Positions 25,006-32,632 of a stretch of DNA of 64,000 nucleotides are shown piece after piece. The stretch is from Streptomyces coffeae. Lineage in GTDB: Bacteria; Actinomycetota; Actinomycetes; Streptomycetales; Streptomycetaceae. Where the stretch lies: contig NZ_JAERRF010000012.1 of NCBI RefSeq assembly GCF_016741875.1, positions 62,001 through 126,000 on the forward strand. Direction: 5' to 3'. Numbering within the stretch: position 1 is the first letter of the stretch; each line of letters starts with the position of its first letter. The position numbers and the translations under genes are program-made. The notes beneath the pieces were generated by a model. The model saw nothing but the letters and a program-made list of their open reading frames with translations. It searched no databases and had not been told where the DNA came from.

Positions 25006-26502
25006 ATGCGCAACGAGGGAATAGGCTCCTGGCCCGCCCGCCGTGCCCGTAACACCCCCCACCGCACCGCGCTCGTGCACGACGGACACACCACCAGCTA
25101 CGCCGAGCTGCATGAGCGGGCCACCCGCCTGGCCCATGTGCTGCGTGCCGCCGGTGTCCACCGCGGCGACCGCGTCGCCTACCTCGGCCCCAACCACCCC
25201 ACCTTCCTCGAGACCCTCTTCGCGACCGGGATGCTGGGAGCCCTCTTCGTCCCGCTCAACACCCGCCTCGCCGCACCCGAGATCACCTATCAACTCGACG
25301 ACTGCGGCGCCGTCGTGCTGATCCACGCCCCGGGCCACGCGGACCAGGTCGAGGCCGGAGCCCACACCGGAGGGCTCCGGACGATCGAGGTGGGCACCTC
25401 CTACGAGTCCCTCCTGACGGCTGCCGACGCCACCCCGATCGACGAGGCGGTGGCGCCCGAGGACCTGTGCCTCATCATGTACACCTCGGGCACCACCGGC
25501 CACCCCAAGGGCGCCGTACTCACACACGCCAATCTGACCTGGAACGCCGTCAACGTTCTTGTCGACCACGAGCTCACCGCCGACGACCGTGCCCTCGTCT
25601 CCGCGCCGCTCTTCCACACCGCCGGGCTCAACATGCTCGCGCTCCCGGTCCTGCTCAAGGGCGGCACCTGCCACCTCGTCGCATCCTTCGACCCGGCCGA
25701 AACCCTGGAGCTGGTCGAGCGCCACCGGATCACCAGCATGTTCGGCGTACCGACCATGTACGACCTGATGGCCCGCCAGCCGGGCTGGGCCACGGCCGAC
25801 CTGACCAGTCTGCGCCGACTCCTGTGCGGCGGCGCCCCGGTGCCCACCTCTCTCCTCGCCGTCTACCAGCGGCGCGGCCTGTCCCTGCTCCAGGGGTTCG
25901 GCCTGACCGAGGCGGGCCCCGGTGTGCTGTTCCTGGACGCCGAGCACGCCATCAGCAAGGCGGGCTCGGCCGGCGTGCCGCACTTCTTCAGCGACGCGCG
26001 TGTGCTGGCCCCGGACGGGTCGGAGGCCGCGCCGGGGGAGCTCGGCGAGATTGTCGTCCGCGGACCGCATGTCAGCCCCGGCTACTGGCGACGTCCGGAG
26101 GCCACCGCGGCCACCTTCACCGACGGCTGGCTCCGCAGCGGCGACGCCGCCCGTGTCGACGCCGACGGCTATGTCACCATCGCCGACCGCCTCAAGGACA
26201 TGTACATATCCGGGGGCGAGAACGTCTATCCGGCCGAGGTCGAGGACGCCCTCCTCGTCCTTCCCGGCGTCGCCGCGTGTGCCGTCATCGGCGTGCCCGA
26301 CGAGAAGTGGGGCGAGGTCGGCCACGCCCTCGTCGTCCCCGAACCCGGCACCGATCCGAACCCCGAGCGGCTGCTGGCACAACTGGCCGGCGCGCTCGCC
26401 AAGTACAAACTCCCCAAAACCTTGCTTCTGGTGGACCGGCTGCCCCGCACGGCCTCCGGAAAGCTCGCCAAGAACCAGATCCGTGCGCAGTACCGCAACT
26501 GA
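25006..26502 (+). CDS. Acyl-CoA synthetase (AMP-forming)
   Basis: 498 residues from ATG 25006. P-loop YTSGTTGHPKG (about 163-173), LLQGFGLTEAGPG, GWLRSGDAARVDADGYVTIADRLKDMYISGGENVYPAEVE and the C-terminal catalytic Lys in PRTASGKLAKNQI are intact. It converts a carboxylic acid, ATP and CoA into an acyl-CoA. Members close to this are long-chain-fatty-acid or phenylpropanoid CoA ligases (FadD3/4CL-like). It is 13 bases after the amidohydrolase gene in a MarR-controlled operon. The acid substrate cannot be inferred. Confidence 0.9.
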   Translation: MRNEGIGSWPARRARNTPHRTALVHDGHTTSYAELHERATRLAHVLRAAGVHRGDRVAYLGPNHPTFLETLFATGMLGALFVPLNTRLAAPEITYQLDDCGAVVLIHAPGHADQVEAGAHTGGLRTIEVGTSYESLLTAADATPIDEAVAPEDLCLIMYTSGTTGHPKGAVLTHANLTWNAVNVLVDHELTADDRALVSAPLFHTAGLNMLALPVLLKGGTCHLVASFDPAETLELVERHRITSMFGVPTMYDLMARQPGWATADLTSLRRLLCGGAPVPTSLLAVYQRRGLSLLQGFGLTEAGPGVLFLDAEHAISKAGSAGVPHFFSDARVLAPDGSEAAPGELGEIVVRGPHVSPGYWRRPEATAATFTDGWLRSGDAARVDADGYVTIADRLKDMYISGGENVYPAEVEDALLVLPGVAACAVIGVPDEKWGEVGHALVVPEPGTDPNPERLLAQLAGALAKYKLPKTLLLVDRLPRTASGKLAKNQIRAQYRN

Positions 26503-26528
26503 CCCGACCGAAAGGCGAACCAGCACTC

Positions 26529-26984
26529 ATGGCACTCATCGTCAACGGCCTCGACGAGCTCAAAGCCCTCGCGGGCACCGACCTCGGCACCAGCTCCTGG
26601 ATCGACATCACCCAGGACCGCGTCAACCTCTTCGCCGACGCCACCGGCGACCACCAGTGGATCCACACCGACCCCGAACGCGCCGCCTCCGGTCCGTTCG
26701 GCGCGCCGATCGCCCATGGCTACCTGACGCTCTCGCTGTTCATCCCGCTCTTCACCGAGCTGCTCGTGGTCGAGGGCGTCGCGACGAAGGTCAACTACGG
26801 CCTGAACAAGGTCCGCTTTCCCGCTCCCGTGAAGGTCGGTGCGCGCATCCGCCTGGCGGGGCGCCTGGCCGAGGTCGAGGAGATCCCGGGCGGCCTGCAC
26901 ATCACGGTCGACGGGACGGTCGAGATCGAGGGGGAACCCAAGCCGGCGGCGGTACTGCAAAGCGTCTCCCGCTTCTACGCCTGA
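26529..26984 (+). CDS. MaoC-family enoyl-CoA hydratase
   Basis: 151 residues, single hot-dog domain. The hydratase 2 motif is present: FADATGDHQWIHTDPERA (Asp and His catalytic pair), then GPFGAPIAHGYLTLSL. It hydrates a trans-2-enoyl-CoA. It is the last gene of the operon and pairs with the CoA ligase and the SDR to give activation, hydration and oxidation, the logic of side-chain shortening. It converges on the hydrolase at 27007. Confidence 0.9.
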   Translation: MALIVNGLDELKALAGTDLGTSSWIDITQDRVNLFADATGDHQWIHTDPERAASGPFGAPIAHGYLTLSLFIPLFTELLVVEGVATKVNYGLNKVRFPAPVKVGARIRLAGRLAEVEEIPGGLHITVDGTVEIEGEPKPAAVLQSVSRFYA

Positions 26985-27006
26985 CAGCACGACGGGGCCG
27001 GTGTCG

Positions 27007-27834
27007 TCAGGATGAGCTGTCTCCGATGAAGTCGAGTAGATCTCGGTTGAGTTCATCGGCGTGGGTGATGAAGATCCCGTGCCCCGCTCGGGCGTACTCC
27101 TTGTAGAGGCTGCCCGGCACCAGCTTGGCCAGCCGTCGCCCGCAGAGATCGATGGGAGCGGAGGCGTCGGCGTCGCCGTGGATGATCAGCGTCGGCACCT
27201 GGAGCGCACCGGCCTCCTCGCGCAGATCGGTACAGCCCGCTGTCCTGATCACTTCGACAGCCGCCTTGGCCGAGCAGTCCAGGCACCGCTGCACCGTCCA
27301 GTCCAGCAGCTCGGTGGAGATCTTGTTGCCCAGATGCGTCGCGAAGAACGCCTGTGCGTTCTGGGCCATCCACCTCGGGCGGTCTCTGCTCCGTTCCGCC
27401 AGCACGGCGTCGAAGACGTGTCGCTCGATCCCCTCCGGGTTGTCCGGCGTCCAGATCATCAACGGCGCCGTAACCGAGATCAGCACCACCCGGCTCACCC
27501 GGTCATAGCCATGGCGGGACAGGTAGCGGATCACCTCGCCTCCGCCCATCGAGTGTGCCACCAGGGTCACTTCGCGGAGGTCGAGGTGATCGAGCAGCGC
27601 CGCGAGATCATCGGCGAGGGTGTGGTAGTCGAAGCCATGGCCGACCCAGTCCGAGCGGCCGTGCCCCCGCTTGTCGAAGGCCACGCAGCGCAGTCCCGCT
27701 TCGGACAGCGGAAGCATCTGGAACTCCCATGAGCTGCTGCTGAGCCAGGCCCCTGACACGAACACCATCGGCTTGCCCTGACCCCAGTCGGTGTAGAACA
27801 GGCTTGTCCCGTCGGATCCTTCGAAGTACGGCAT
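27007..27834 (-). CDS. Alpha/beta hydrolase, haloperoxidase-like (non-heme)
   Basis: 275 residues from ATG 27834, with AAGGAAGGA about ten bases upstream. Catalytic triad: Ser in AHSMGGGE, Asp in HGDADASAP, His in AGHGIF. The oxyanion strand VFVSGAWLSSSSWEFQM and the family length match bacterial cofactor-free haloperoxidases/perhydrolases, which are esterases with side perhydrolysis activity. It diverges from the NLP gene across a 253-bp spacer that contains a small palindrome at 27910. Substrate unknown. Confidence 0.87.
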   Translation of the reverse strand: MPYFEGSDGTSLFYTDWGQGKPMVFVSGAWLSSSSWEFQMLPLSEAGLRCVAFDKRGHGRSDWVGHGFDYHTLADDLAALLDHLDLREVTLVAHSMGGGEVIRYLSRHGYDRVSRVVLISVTAPLMIWTPDNPEGIERHVFDAVLAERSRDRPRWMAQNAQAFFATHLGNKISTELLDWTVQRCLDCSAKAAVEVIRTAGCTDLREEAGALQVPTLIIHGDADASAPIDLCGRRLAKLVPGSLYKEYARAGHGIFITHADELNRDLLDFIGDSSS

Positions 27835-27909
27835 GGTGGGCGAGTCCTTCCTTGGCGATGAGGTTCCGCTGCGCTGTGACAACTCTCGACCGGCGGAGCC
27901 ACATCGTCG

Positions 27910-27926
27910 ATTACGCCGGACGTAAT
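27910..27926. promoter_or_regulatory. Small palindrome in the haloperoxidase-NLP divergent spacer
   Basis: ATTACG, five bases, CGTAAT. It stands out against the GC-rich background and lies 76 bases from the hydrolase start and 162 bases from the NLP start. Candidate operator; the binding protein is unknown and none is encoded adjacent. Confidence 0.35.
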
Positions 27927-28087
27927 GAGCGGGAGGAGCATCCCCGGCAAGAGGGCGACGGGGAGGCCGACTTGGGGCTGCGTCGTCGGGCGCCCATGAT
28001 GGGCGATGTTCAACTTCTGTCCGCCATGGCGCGGCAGCGTGCCGGACAGGAACCCAGGGGACAGATCCCGTCATTGAGGAGCAGAAG

Positions 28088-28924
28088 ATGGTGTTATCTC
28101 GTAGAGACTCCGCGAAGCGCACGGCCGAGGACAGCACACCTTCGGACGGCAGCGGAAATCGGCGCTTCGGCAAGGCATCACGCGCCGCGTACGGCCTTCT
28201 CGGCGCCGCCGCGCTGGTTGCCGCGTTCCCGGCCACCGCGCTGGCTGACCCGCCTTCGGCGCTCCCCGGCAATGCGGGCGACGCGGAGCGGACATTCCAG
28301 CCCGCCTTCGACTACGACACGGACGGCTGCTACCCTACCCCCGCCATCGGACCCGACGGCACGGTGGCCCCGGGCTTGAGTCTCGGTGGGGATATGAACG
28401 GGAACTGCCGTGACGCGTCGGATCTCGACAACACCAATTCCTACTCGCGCCAGAAATGCAACAACGGGTGGTGCGCGATCATGTACACCCTCTACTTCGA
28501 GAAGGACCAGGCTTCGCTCGGCGGTGGAAGTGCCGGGCATCGGCATGACTGGGAGCATGTCGTGGTGTGGGTGAAGGACGATCAGGTCCAGTACGTTTCG
28601 ACGTCAGCGCATGGCAAATTCAATACCTACGATCGCTCCCAGATCACCTTTGACGGTACGCATCCCAAGGTCGTCTACCACAAAGACGGCATCTCGACGC
28701 ACTGCTTCCGCCCCGCCAACGCGGCGGATGAGCAGGTGGAGAACCACAAGGGCGCGTGGCAGTTCCCCGCATTGGTCGGCTGGGACGGCTACCCGGCCGG
28801 AATCCGCGACAAGCTGAGCCAGGCCGACTTCGGCAAAGCCACATTCGGGATCAAGGACGGTCAGTTCACCTCTCACCTCGCCGCGGCCAAGCCTGCTGAT
28901 ATCCCGTTCGACCCCAACGCCTGA
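28088..28924 (+). CDS. Secreted necrosis-inducing protein (NPP1/NLP family) with TTA codon
   Basis: 278 residues; ATG 28088 behind GAGGAGCAGAAG. NLPs are secreted proteins, many of which bind plant sphingolipids (GIPCs) and disrupt plant membranes. The complete family signature GHRHDWE is at 150-156, followed by HVVVWV. There is a long N-terminal export signal (basic to residue ~32, hydrophobic GLLGAAALVAAFPATALA). Cys pairs at 81/107 and 124/129 suggest disulfides. Codon 3 is TTA (28094-28096), the codon read by the developmentally controlled bldA tRNA, so translation probably depends on growth stage. A strong terminator follows. Whether the Streptomyces protein acts on plants is not shown here. 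Confidence 0.88.
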   Translation: MVLSRRDSAKRTAEDSTPSDGSGNRRFGKASRAAYGLLGAAALVAAFPATALADPPSALPGNAGDAERTFQPAFDYDTDGCYPTPAIGPDGTVAPGLSLGGDMNGNCRDASDLDNTNSYSRQKCNNGWCAIMYTLYFEKDQASLGGGSAGHRHDWEHVVVWVKDDQVQYVSTSAHGKFNTYDRSQITFDGTHPKVVYHKDGISTHCFRPANAADEQVENHKGAWQFPALVGWDGYPAGIRDKLSQADFGKATFGIKDGQFTSHLAAAKPADIPFDPNA

Positions 28925-28936
28925 CCTCGCTCCTCC

Positions 28937-28975
28937 CGTGAACGGTCCGCCGGTTGTTCCAGCGGACCGTTCACG
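28937..28975 (+). terminator. Terminator after the NLP gene
   Basis: Perfect 14-bp stem CGTGAACGGTCCGC / GCGGACCGTTCACG with an 11-base loop, 12 bases after the NLP stop. Confidence 0.8.
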
Positions 28976-29036
28976 GTCCTCGCTGACTGCGTACGAGTGA
29001 ACGACAGGACTCCGCGCTGGCGTCGTTCAAAATTAT

Positions 29037-29699
29037 TTGATCACACTTGTTATCTTGACTCTCGTGTCGCTGAGCTTTGCTTTTGTGAACCTCAAGCCCG
29101 GAGTCGGAAAGACGACGAGTGCCGTGTGGCTGGCCCATGCGCTGCATGAGTCAGGCCGCTCACCGCTGCTCGTGGACGGTGACCCGGCAGGCTCCGCGCT
29201 GCGCTGGAGCGAATTGGCCGATGGCTTTCCGTTTCCCGTCGTCGCTCTGCCGGTGGGCGATGTGCACCGTCGTGTGAATGATTTCCTCGGCAATCGGCAG
29301 GCCGTGGTGCTCGACGCGCCGCAGCTGGAGGATCATCCACGCATCGCCCGCAGCATCATGAGGTACGCGGGGGAGTGGATCGTACCGGTGACCCCCGCTC
29401 CTATCGAGCTGGACCGGATGGCACCCATCCGATCCGAGCTGGGCGACGTACAGTCCTTGCGCACGACACCGGCCCGTACCGCGGTCCTGCTGAATCGGAC
29501 CAACCGCCCCGACGCCACCCGCACCGGTCCCGATGCCGACGCTCGGGAGGCGCTCAGCGAGCGAGGCTTCGAAGTGCTCGGAACGCAGATTGCGCGGCTC
29601 GACCTCTACGCCCAGTCGTTCGGGAGCCCGGTGAAGGTCAAGGGCTCGGCGTACATGGAACTCGCCGAAGAACTCATCAAGCGTCAGGACGCGGCATGA
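29037..29699 (+). CDS. ParA-like ATPase
   Basis: 220 residues from TTG 29037; a GTG at 29064 (SLSFAFVNLKPGVG...) is the other candidate, and neither has a clear ribosome binding site. The deviant Walker A LKPGVGKTT (19-27), LLVDGDPAGSALRW and VVLDAP follow the ParA/Soj pattern. Such chromosomal orphan ParA proteins are common in Streptomyces; no parB or parS is seen here. The stop overlaps the next gene by four bases (ATGA). Immediately upstream is an AT-rich stretch (AAAATTATTTGATC) unusual for this genome, probably promoter DNA. Possible roles are positioning of a protein or vesicle; not known. Confidence 0.8.
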   Translation: MITLVILTLVSLSFAFVNLKPGVGKTTSAVWLAHALHESGRSPLLVDGDPAGSALRWSELADGFPFPVVALPVGDVHRRVNDFLGNRQAVVLDAPQLEDHPRIARSIMRYAGEWIVPVTPAPIELDRMAPIRSELGDVQSLRTTPARTAVLLNRTNRPDATRTGPDADAREALSERGFEVLGTQIARLDLYAQSFGSPVKVKGSAYMELAEELIKRQDAA

Positions 29700-29965
29700 A
29701 TCAGCGCAAGGACAGGTACCGCGCGGTGTTGCAGCGCGAGCAGGACACCGCTGAACCCCAGTCCGCCGAGGTCACCACCCTGCACGGCAGATATTTCCGG
29801 GTGACGGTCGAGGTGGCCCCGGACCCCCGGCGCGATCTGACCCGGTGGGTGAGTCTGCCGATCTCCGCGCTGGTGCTCGTCGGCGCGACCGTTCTGCGCG
29901 CCCTGGCCGATGCCGCCGCCGGGGTGTCCCGATCCGTCGGAGGCACCGGACGCACGACACCGTGA
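29696..29965 (+). CDS. Small membrane-associated partner of the ParA-like protein
   Basis: 89 residues; ATG overlaps the ParA stop, so translation is coupled. The N-terminus is charged (NQRKDRYRAVLQREQD), the middle has two beta strands (TTLHGRYFRVTVEVA), and residues about 56-72 (LPISALVLVGATVLRAL) form one short hydrophobic segment. I do not recognise the family. A membrane or amphipathic anchor for the ATPase is the simplest reading. Confidence 0.7.
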   Translation: MNQRKDRYRAVLQREQDTAEPQSAEVTTLHGRYFRVTVEVAPDPRRDLTRWVSLPISALVLVGATVLRALADAAAGVSRSVGGTGRTTP

Positions 29966-29966
29966 C

Positions 29967-30012
29967 AGGCGCTCCGGCCGACCCCGCCGTGTCGGGGTGG
30001 TCCGGAGCGCCT
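29967..30012. terminator. Bidirectional terminator
   Basis: Outer stem AGGCGCTCCGG / CCGGAGCGCCT and an inner stem (CCGACCCCG with CGGGGTGG), between the converging ParA-partner gene and VOC gene. A long stable hairpin. Confidence 0.8.
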
Positions 30013-30035
30013 TCGTCTGCGCGTGCGGTGGCAGC

Positions 30036-30443
30036 TCAGCCCTCGACGGCTGCCGGGTCCATCCACACCACTTCCCAGGTGTGACCATCGGGGTCCTGGA
30101 AAGAGCGGCCGTACATAAAGCCGTGGTCCTGGGTTTCTCCCGCGGGCGCGCCGCCCACGGCCAGTGCCTTGTCCACCAGCTCGTCGACCTTGGCGCGGCT
30201 CTCGGCGCTCAGGCAGAGAAGCACCTCGGAGGTCGTGGTGGAGTCGGCGATCTCCTTGTTGGTGAAATCCTGGTAGCGCTGTCTGGTGAGCAGCATGGCG
30301 ATGATCGTCTCGCTGATGACCACACATGCGCAGTCATCCGTCGTGAACTGCGGGTTGATCGAGTAGCCGAGCTCGGTGAAGAACTTCTTCGAGGTCTCCA
30401 GGTCATTCGTCGCGAGGTTGACGAAGATCATCTGCTGGTACAC
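30036..30443 (-). CDS. VOC-superfamily protein (glyoxalase/bleomycin-resistance type)
   Basis: 135 residues from GTG 30443 with AAGGAGAC five bases upstream. VOC motifs: MIFVNLATNDLETSKKFFTELGY at the start and FMYGRSFQDPDGHTWEVVWMD at the end, where His and Glu would serve as metal ligands. Such small proteins are lyases, dioxygenases or binding proteins for toxins; there is no context to decide. A palindrome lies about 76 bases upstream. Confidence 0.85.
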   Translation of the reverse strand: MYQQMIFVNLATNDLETSKKFFTELGYSINPQFTTDDCACVVISETIIAMLLTRQRYQDFTNKEIADSTTTSEVLLCLSAESRAKVDELVDKALAVGGAPAGETQDHGFMYGRSFQDPDGHTWEVVWMDPAAVEG

Positions 30444-30518
30444 GGGCCGTCTCCTTCTTTCGTTGCCTTGCATAGGGGTGGACCGCACCGCCCCGCGGAA
30501 CTCATCGCTCGCCGAGAG

Positions 30519-30536
30519 GAATCTTTCGGAAGATTC
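30519..30536. promoter_or_regulatory. 18-bp perfect palindromic hairpin upstream of VOC gene
   Basis: GAATCTT, TCGG, AAGATTC. It lies after the LysR stop (36 bases) and before the VOC start (76 bases), both on the minus strand. It may be a weak terminator or an operator; the AT-rich arms favour the latter. Confidence 0.4.
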
Positions 30537-30571
30537 TCAGGCACGCGATGGCGGCGCGGCGCGGCGCGGTG

Positions 30572-31540
30572 TCACCCGCGGGCGTCGCGTGCCGCGTGCG
30601 GGTGCCGTTCCCGCCAGCGCGCGTAGGTGGTGCCGGTCGCGCAGCCGCTCAGATAGCCATCGTGGACCCGGCGCAGGATCGCCTCGCCGTGCGGGGCGAG
30701 GGGGCTGTCCCGGCGCCAGGCCAGCACATGGCGGTACCAGAGCGGATTGCCCGCCAGGGGGCGGACGGCGACGCCGGGGATCTCGATGAAGGTGGCCTGG
30801 CAGAGGCTGACGGCCAGCCCCGCCCGGATGATCTCGATCAGCTGCCGCCCCTCGGCCTCGTAGGGGGTGTGCGGACGGCGGTCGGCGAGGGCGAAGACGG
30901 AGGTCCAGTACTCGCGGGTGCGGTCGCTGTCGGGGCGGGGCACGGCCCACTCCTCCTCGGTGAGCCGGGTCAGGCTCACTTCTTTCCGCTCGGTCAGCGG
31001 GTGGTCCGCGGGGAGCAGCGCGAAGACGGGCTCCGTGACGAGCGGGTGCAGGATCACGCCGTCGCGCGGTGCGAGCTCCTGGCCCGGGTGGTCGCCGAGG
31101 ACCGCGGCCTCCAGCCGTCCGGCGGCGAGGTCGTCGAGGAGCGGCGCGGGCGCGTACTGACAGCGGGCGGTCACCTCGGCCCACGGCACGATGTCGCGTA
31201 CGGCCAGCAGGAGGTGGCCCAGGAGCGGGGCGCCGACCGAGCCGACGCGAACGCGGGCCGGGGAGGCGGCGCGGAGGGCGGCACGGTCGGTGTCCGCGAG
31301 GAGCTGGTCGATGCCCGGGAGGATCGCGTGGGCCCGGGAGAGCACGAGGTCGCCGAGTGAGGTGGGCACGGCTCCTTCGCGGCCACGCTCGAACAGCGCG
31401 CCTCCCAGGAGCCTTTCGATGCGCCGCACCTGGGCGCTCAGGCCCGGCTGGGTCATCCCCAGCGACGCCGCGGCGCGGGTGAGGCTGCCGGCCTCCGCGA
31501 CGGCGCACACCACGCGCAAATGCCGTATTTCCAAATCCAT
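30572..31540 (-). CDS. LysR-family transcriptional regulator
   Basis: 322 residues from ATG 31540 with GGAGGG upstream. N-terminal helix-turn-helix LEIRHLRVVCAVAEAGSLTRAAASLGMTQPGLSAQVRRIERLLG is textbook. The effector domain runs from about residue 90 (RVRVGSVGAPLLGHLLLAV) to the end. It lies just downstream of the peptide ABC operon, same strand, but separated by a strong hairpin. Its target is not clear; LysR proteins usually act on a divergent neighbour and there is none here. Confidence 0.88.
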   Translation of the reverse strand: MDLEIRHLRVVCAVAEAGSLTRAAASLGMTQPGLSAQVRRIERLLGGALFERGREGAVPTSLGDLVLSRAHAILPGIDQLLADTDRAALRAASPARVRVGSVGAPLLGHLLLAVRDIVPWAEVTARCQYAPAPLLDDLAAGRLEAAVLGDHPGQELAPRDGVILHPLVTEPVFALLPADHPLTERKEVSLTRLTEEEWAVPRPDSDRTREYWTSVFALADRRPHTPYEAEGRQLIEIIRAGLAVSLCQATFIEIPGVAVRPLAGNPLWYRHVLAWRRDSPLAPHGEAILRRVHDGYLSGCATGTTYARWRERHPHAARDARG

Positions 31541-31566
31541 GGTCCATCCCTCCCGGCACCGAGAAC

Positions 31567-31602
31567 CGGCTGTGTCCTGTGCCATGGCACAGGACACAGC
31601 CG
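31567..31602. terminator. 36-bp perfect palindrome after the peptide ABC operon
   Basis: Both halves of CGGCTGTGTCCTGTGCCA mirror exactly, centred on CATG, giving a stem of about 16 bp with a minimal loop. It lies 7 bases after the dppF-like stop and before the LysR gene; a likely terminator of the importer operon. Confidence 0.75.
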
Positions 31603-31609
31603 TGTCCTC

Positions 31610-32632
31610 TCAGGCCGCTTCGGGAAAGTGGCACGCCACCTGACGTGGCTCGCCGGGTGTCGCGACGCTCAGCGTCGGCGCCTCGGACCGGCAGATCTCC
31701 TGGGCCTTGGCGCAGCGGGGGTGGAAGGTGCAGCCGGGCGGGGGAGCCGCCGGGCTCGGCGGGTCACCGAGCAGGGTGATCCGCTCGCGGCCCCGCTCGG
31801 CGACCGGATCGGGCAGGGGTACGGCGGACAGCAGGGCCCGGGTGTAGGGGTGGGCGGGGGCTGTGTACACCCGCTCCTTGGGGCCGATTTCGACGATGCG
31901 GCCCAGATACATCACGGCGACCCGGTCGCAGACCCGCTTGACCACCGAGAGGTCGTGCGCGATGAAGAGGTAGGCGAGGCCGAGTTCCCGTTGCAGCCGC
32001 TCCATCAGGTTGACGATCTGCGCCTGGACGGAGACGTCGAGCGCCGAGACCGGTTCGTCGGCGACGACCAGGCGGGGGCTCGTGGCCAGAGAGCGGGCGA
32101 TGCCGATGCGCTGGGCCTGTCCGCCGGAGAACTCGTGCGGATAGCGGTCGATGTGTTCGGGGATGAGCCCGACGAGTTCCATCAGCTCAACGGCCCTGCG
32201 GCGCGCGTCAACGGCCGCACTTCCCTGTACCAGCAGGGGATCGGAGATGATCCGGGCCACGGTCTGGCGCGGGTTGAGGGAGGAGTGCGGATCCTGGAAG
32301 ACCATCTGGATCTCCCGCCGCAGCGGCCTCAGCTCGCGCTGGGCGAGGTGGCTGATGTCGCGGCCGTCGTAGGTGACCGAGCCTCCCGTCGGTTCCAGAA
32401 GCCGCACGATCATCCGGCCGGTGGTGGACTTGCCGCAGCCGGACTCCCCGACCAGACCGAGGGTTTCGCCCGCCGCCACGTCGAAGCTGACGCTGTCGAC
32501 GGCCCGTACCGGGGCCGAGCGGCTTCGTCTGCCGGGGAAGGTCATGGTCAGGTCGCGCACGGAGAGCAGCGGATCGGCGGGGGGAGACAGGGGTTCGGTG
32601 GGTGGCGAGGGCGGAGTGCCGACGGGCGTCAT
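31610..32632 (-). CDS. Oligopeptide ABC transporter ATPase (DppF/OppF type)
   Basis: 340 residues; ATG 32632 overlaps the preceding ATPase gene stop (ATGA). Walker A GESGCGKST, signature FSGGQAQRIGIARSL, Walker B LVVADEPVSALDVS, and the C-terminal oligopeptide-family extension with Cys motif PPGCTFHPRCAKAQEIC are present. Second ATPase of a five-gene peptide importer (binding protein, two permeases, two ATPases). The operon shares an intergenic regulatory site with aminopeptidase P, so the cargo is probably proline- or hydroxyproline-containing peptides. Confidence 0.9.
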   Translation of the reverse strand: MTPVGTPPSPPTEPLSPPADPLLSVRDLTMTFPGRRSRSAPVRAVDSVSFDVAAGETLGLVGESGCGKSTTGRMIVRLLEPTGGSVTYDGRDISHLAQRELRPLRREIQMVFQDPHSSLNPRQTVARIISDPLLVQGSAAVDARRRAVELMELVGLIPEHIDRYPHEFSGGQAQRIGIARSLATSPRLVVADEPVSALDVSVQAQIVNLMERLQRELGLAYLFIAHDLSVVKRVCDRVAVMYLGRIVEIGPKERVYTAPAHPYTRALLSAVPLPDPVAERGRERITLLGDPPSPAAPPPGCTFHPRCAKAQEICRSEAPTLSVATPGEPRQVACHFPEAA

